Assembly: GCA_946481585.1 (NCBI GenBank)
Contig: CAMLOF010000169.1
Location: 1-6,549 of the forward strand
Source of the DNA: an uncultured Macromonas sp.
GTDB taxonomy: Bacteria; Pseudomonadota; Gammaproteobacteria; Burkholderiales; Burkholderiaceae
Length of the DNA stretch: 6,549 nucleotides
Reading direction: 5' to 3'
The notes beneath the pieces were generated by a model. The model was not told where the DNA came from, searched no databases, and worked only from the letters and a program-made list of their open reading frames with translations. Below, in pieces: positions 5,530-6,549 of the stretch. The position numbers were made by a program, and so were the translations under genes. How positions within the stretch are numbered: the first letter of the stretch is position 1; every line of letters starts with the position of its first letter.

Positions 5530-6452
5530 GCGTGCTCCTCTGCAGGCAGCTTGGGTACGGCGCGTTCGCGCAGAAAAGTGGCGGCAATGCCGCTGGCCAC
5601 GATCAGGCCCATGCCAAGCCATCCGGCCAGGGGAAGGTCGTCGCCAAAGACGGTGATGCTGTAGATGCCCGCGAACGCAATGCCAAAGTATTGCAGGTTG
5701 GCCACCACCAGCGTGGCGCCGCTGGCATAGGCGCGGGTCATGCAAAGCTGGCCGAACACGGCCAGCAGTCCAATGGGGAGTAGCCACAAGGCCGAAGGCC
5801 AGTGCCACGGGCTGGCACCCACGACCGCCATGCCCATGAAGCCCACCAGGCTGGCGCCAATGGAGAAATAAAACACCGTGCGGCTTTCCGGTTCACCCAC
5901 GCGTGAAAGCGCGGCCACCTGCAGATAGGCAAAGGCCGAGAACAGACCAGACATCAACCCCGCCAGTCCACCCACCATCTGGTGGGCGTCGAAAGTCGGG
6001 CGCAGCACCAGGGCCACACCGGCAAAACCGGCCAGCACCGTCAAAAACAAGGGCCCTTGCTGGCGCAGTTGCACCGGGCTGCGCTGCAGTAGCAAGCCGC
6101 CACCCAGCAAAAAGGCCGCAATCCATATGCTGCTCATGTAGTTCAGCGTCATGGACGTGGCCAGTGGCAGGCTGGCAATCGCATAGAACCAGGTGACCAG
6201 CGCGATCACGCCCACCATGCTGCGCCAAACATGCATCATCGGCACAGTGGTGGCCAGCGAAACGCCGCGTGCGCGGGTCAGGCCGATCAGGAACACGACG
6301 CCGATCAGACCCCGGTAGGCGACGATCTCGAAGCTGTTGAAGTGCGCCGAAGCGAACTTGATGCACACCCCCATGCTGGCAAACAGGAAACCGGCCAGCA
6401 CCATCCAGAGCGCCTGGATGGTGCGGACCTCGGCTGGCCGGTGGGCGTGCAC
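5526..6452 (-). CDS. EamA/DMT-superfamily transporter
   Basis: This 308-residue membrane protein has the ten-helix, two-repeat EamA layout: repeat one about 13-150 and repeat two about 162-294, each with five hydrophobic segments. Typical elements include the early GFLFASMGVCIKFA helix (21-34), AYRGLIG (45-51), LNYMSSIW (103-110), a GLMSGLFSAFAY helix (165-176) and TRAYASGAT (239-247). The start is a GTG (complement of 6450-6452), just after an in-frame stop and 12 bases after the previous gene. No strong ribosome site is seen, and the next ATG falls inside the first helix, so coupling to the upstream gene is likely. Family members export or import small metabolites such as amino acids, amines or S-adenosylmethionine; the substrate cannot be told from sequence. 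The stop codon overlaps the sulfurtransferase start by four bases (ATGA, 5526-5529), so a sulfur-containing substrate is possible but speculative. Confidence 0.9.
   Translation of the reverse strand: MHAHRPAEVRTIQALWMVLAGFLFASMGVCIKFASAHFNSFEIVAYRGLIGVVFLIGLTRARGVSLATTVPMMHVWRSMVGVIALVTWFYAIASLPLATSMTLNYMSSIWIAAFLLGGGLLLQRSPVQLRQQGPLFLTVLAGFAGVALVLRPTFDAHQMVGGLAGLMSGLFSAFAYLQVAALSRVGEPESRTVFYFSIGASLVGFMGMAVVGASPWHWPSALWLLPIGLLAVFGQLCMTRAYASGATLVVANLQYFGIAFAGIYSITVFGDDLPLAGWLGMGLIVASGIAATFLRERAVPKLPAEEHA
5535..5540 (-). promoter_or_regulatory. Ribosome binding site of the sulfurtransferase gene
   Basis: GAGGAG on the minus strand (complement of 5535-5540) is five bases before the ATG at 5529. 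It lies inside the last codons of the transporter gene and fixes the sulfurtransferase start, ruling out the longer open frame. Confidence 0.75.
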
Positions 6453-6464
6453 TGGGGCGATGGC

Positions 6465-6549
6465 TCAGCCCTTCAGGTGCTCGCCAAGTCTGGCGCGGTA
6501 CCACTCGTGGAAGTGCTGCATGCCGTCTTCCATGGGGCTCTGGTAGGGG
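6465..6549 (-). CDS. C-terminal end of an unidentified protein (cut by window edge)
   Basis: A minus-strand frame enters at the right edge and ends at the TGA complementary to 6465-6467. It gives 27 residues, including SPMEDGMQHFHEWYRARLG, which read as natural protein with GC-rich third positions. It ends 12 bases before the transporter GTG, consistent with a shared operon. The aromatic, charged tail is faintly like the C-termini of some Rieske-type oxygenase subunits, but this is only an impression and no function is assigned. Confidence 0.6.
   Translation of the reverse strand, partial: PYQSPMEDGMQHFHEWYRARLGEHLKG

Noticed and set aside
5530..5808. Extended sulfurtransferase frame reaching 5808
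   Set aside because: It lies within the transporter gene in another frame; a GAGGAG site fixes the true start at 5529 and the remaining 291 residues match the family length.

Overview
The window is GC-rich, densely packed bacterial chromosome. Its proteins look like those of Betaproteobacteria, order Burkholderiales, most likely a Comamonadaceae member such as a Hydrogenophaga or Acidovorax relative. That placement is inferred from protein character, base composition and gene style. No tRNA, rRNA, CRISPR array, insertion sequence or phage gene is visible, and most of the window is ordinary chromosomal housekeeping or accessory DNA.

Layout, left to right. The 3' part of polA (DNA polymerase I, + strand) runs in from the left edge and ends at 1085. 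Facing it, 15 bases away, is a minus-strand lipoprotein gene (1101-1790) whose product looks like a degenerate periplasmic ClpP-like protein lacking the expected catalytic residues. Next comes a 250-base non-coding stretch (1791-2040). Read on the minus strand it can form a long hairpin, a second perfect hairpin and a textbook rho-independent terminator, the last only 28 bases before the lipoprotein start codon. It is either a small RNA or an attenuating leader, and it is the least explained part of the window. On the + strand there follow an orphan NarL/LuxR-type response regulator without the usual acidic pair (2041-2751), a Tat-exported dienelactone-hydrolase-family protein (2833-3732) and a ZIP-family metal transporter with a 20-histidine loop (3787-4623). 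The last three genes form a compact minus-strand operon read right to left: the final 27 codons of an unidentified protein (6465-6549), an EamA/DMT-family transporter (5526-6452) and a 3-mercaptopyruvate-type sulfurtransferase (4654-5529). The last two overlap by four bases.

I see no shared pathway across the window. The + strand trio (regulator, exported hydrolase, metal transporter) is co-oriented, but the gaps of 81 and 54 bases each hold symmetrical sequence, so separate control is plausible. Points most worth a second look are the structured minus-strand RNA, the pseudo-enzyme lipoprotein beside it, the atypical receiver domain, and a hairpin before the ZIP gene that would bring a distant Shine-Dalgarno sequence to normal spacing. 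I found no clear sign of a wholly new multi-gene system.
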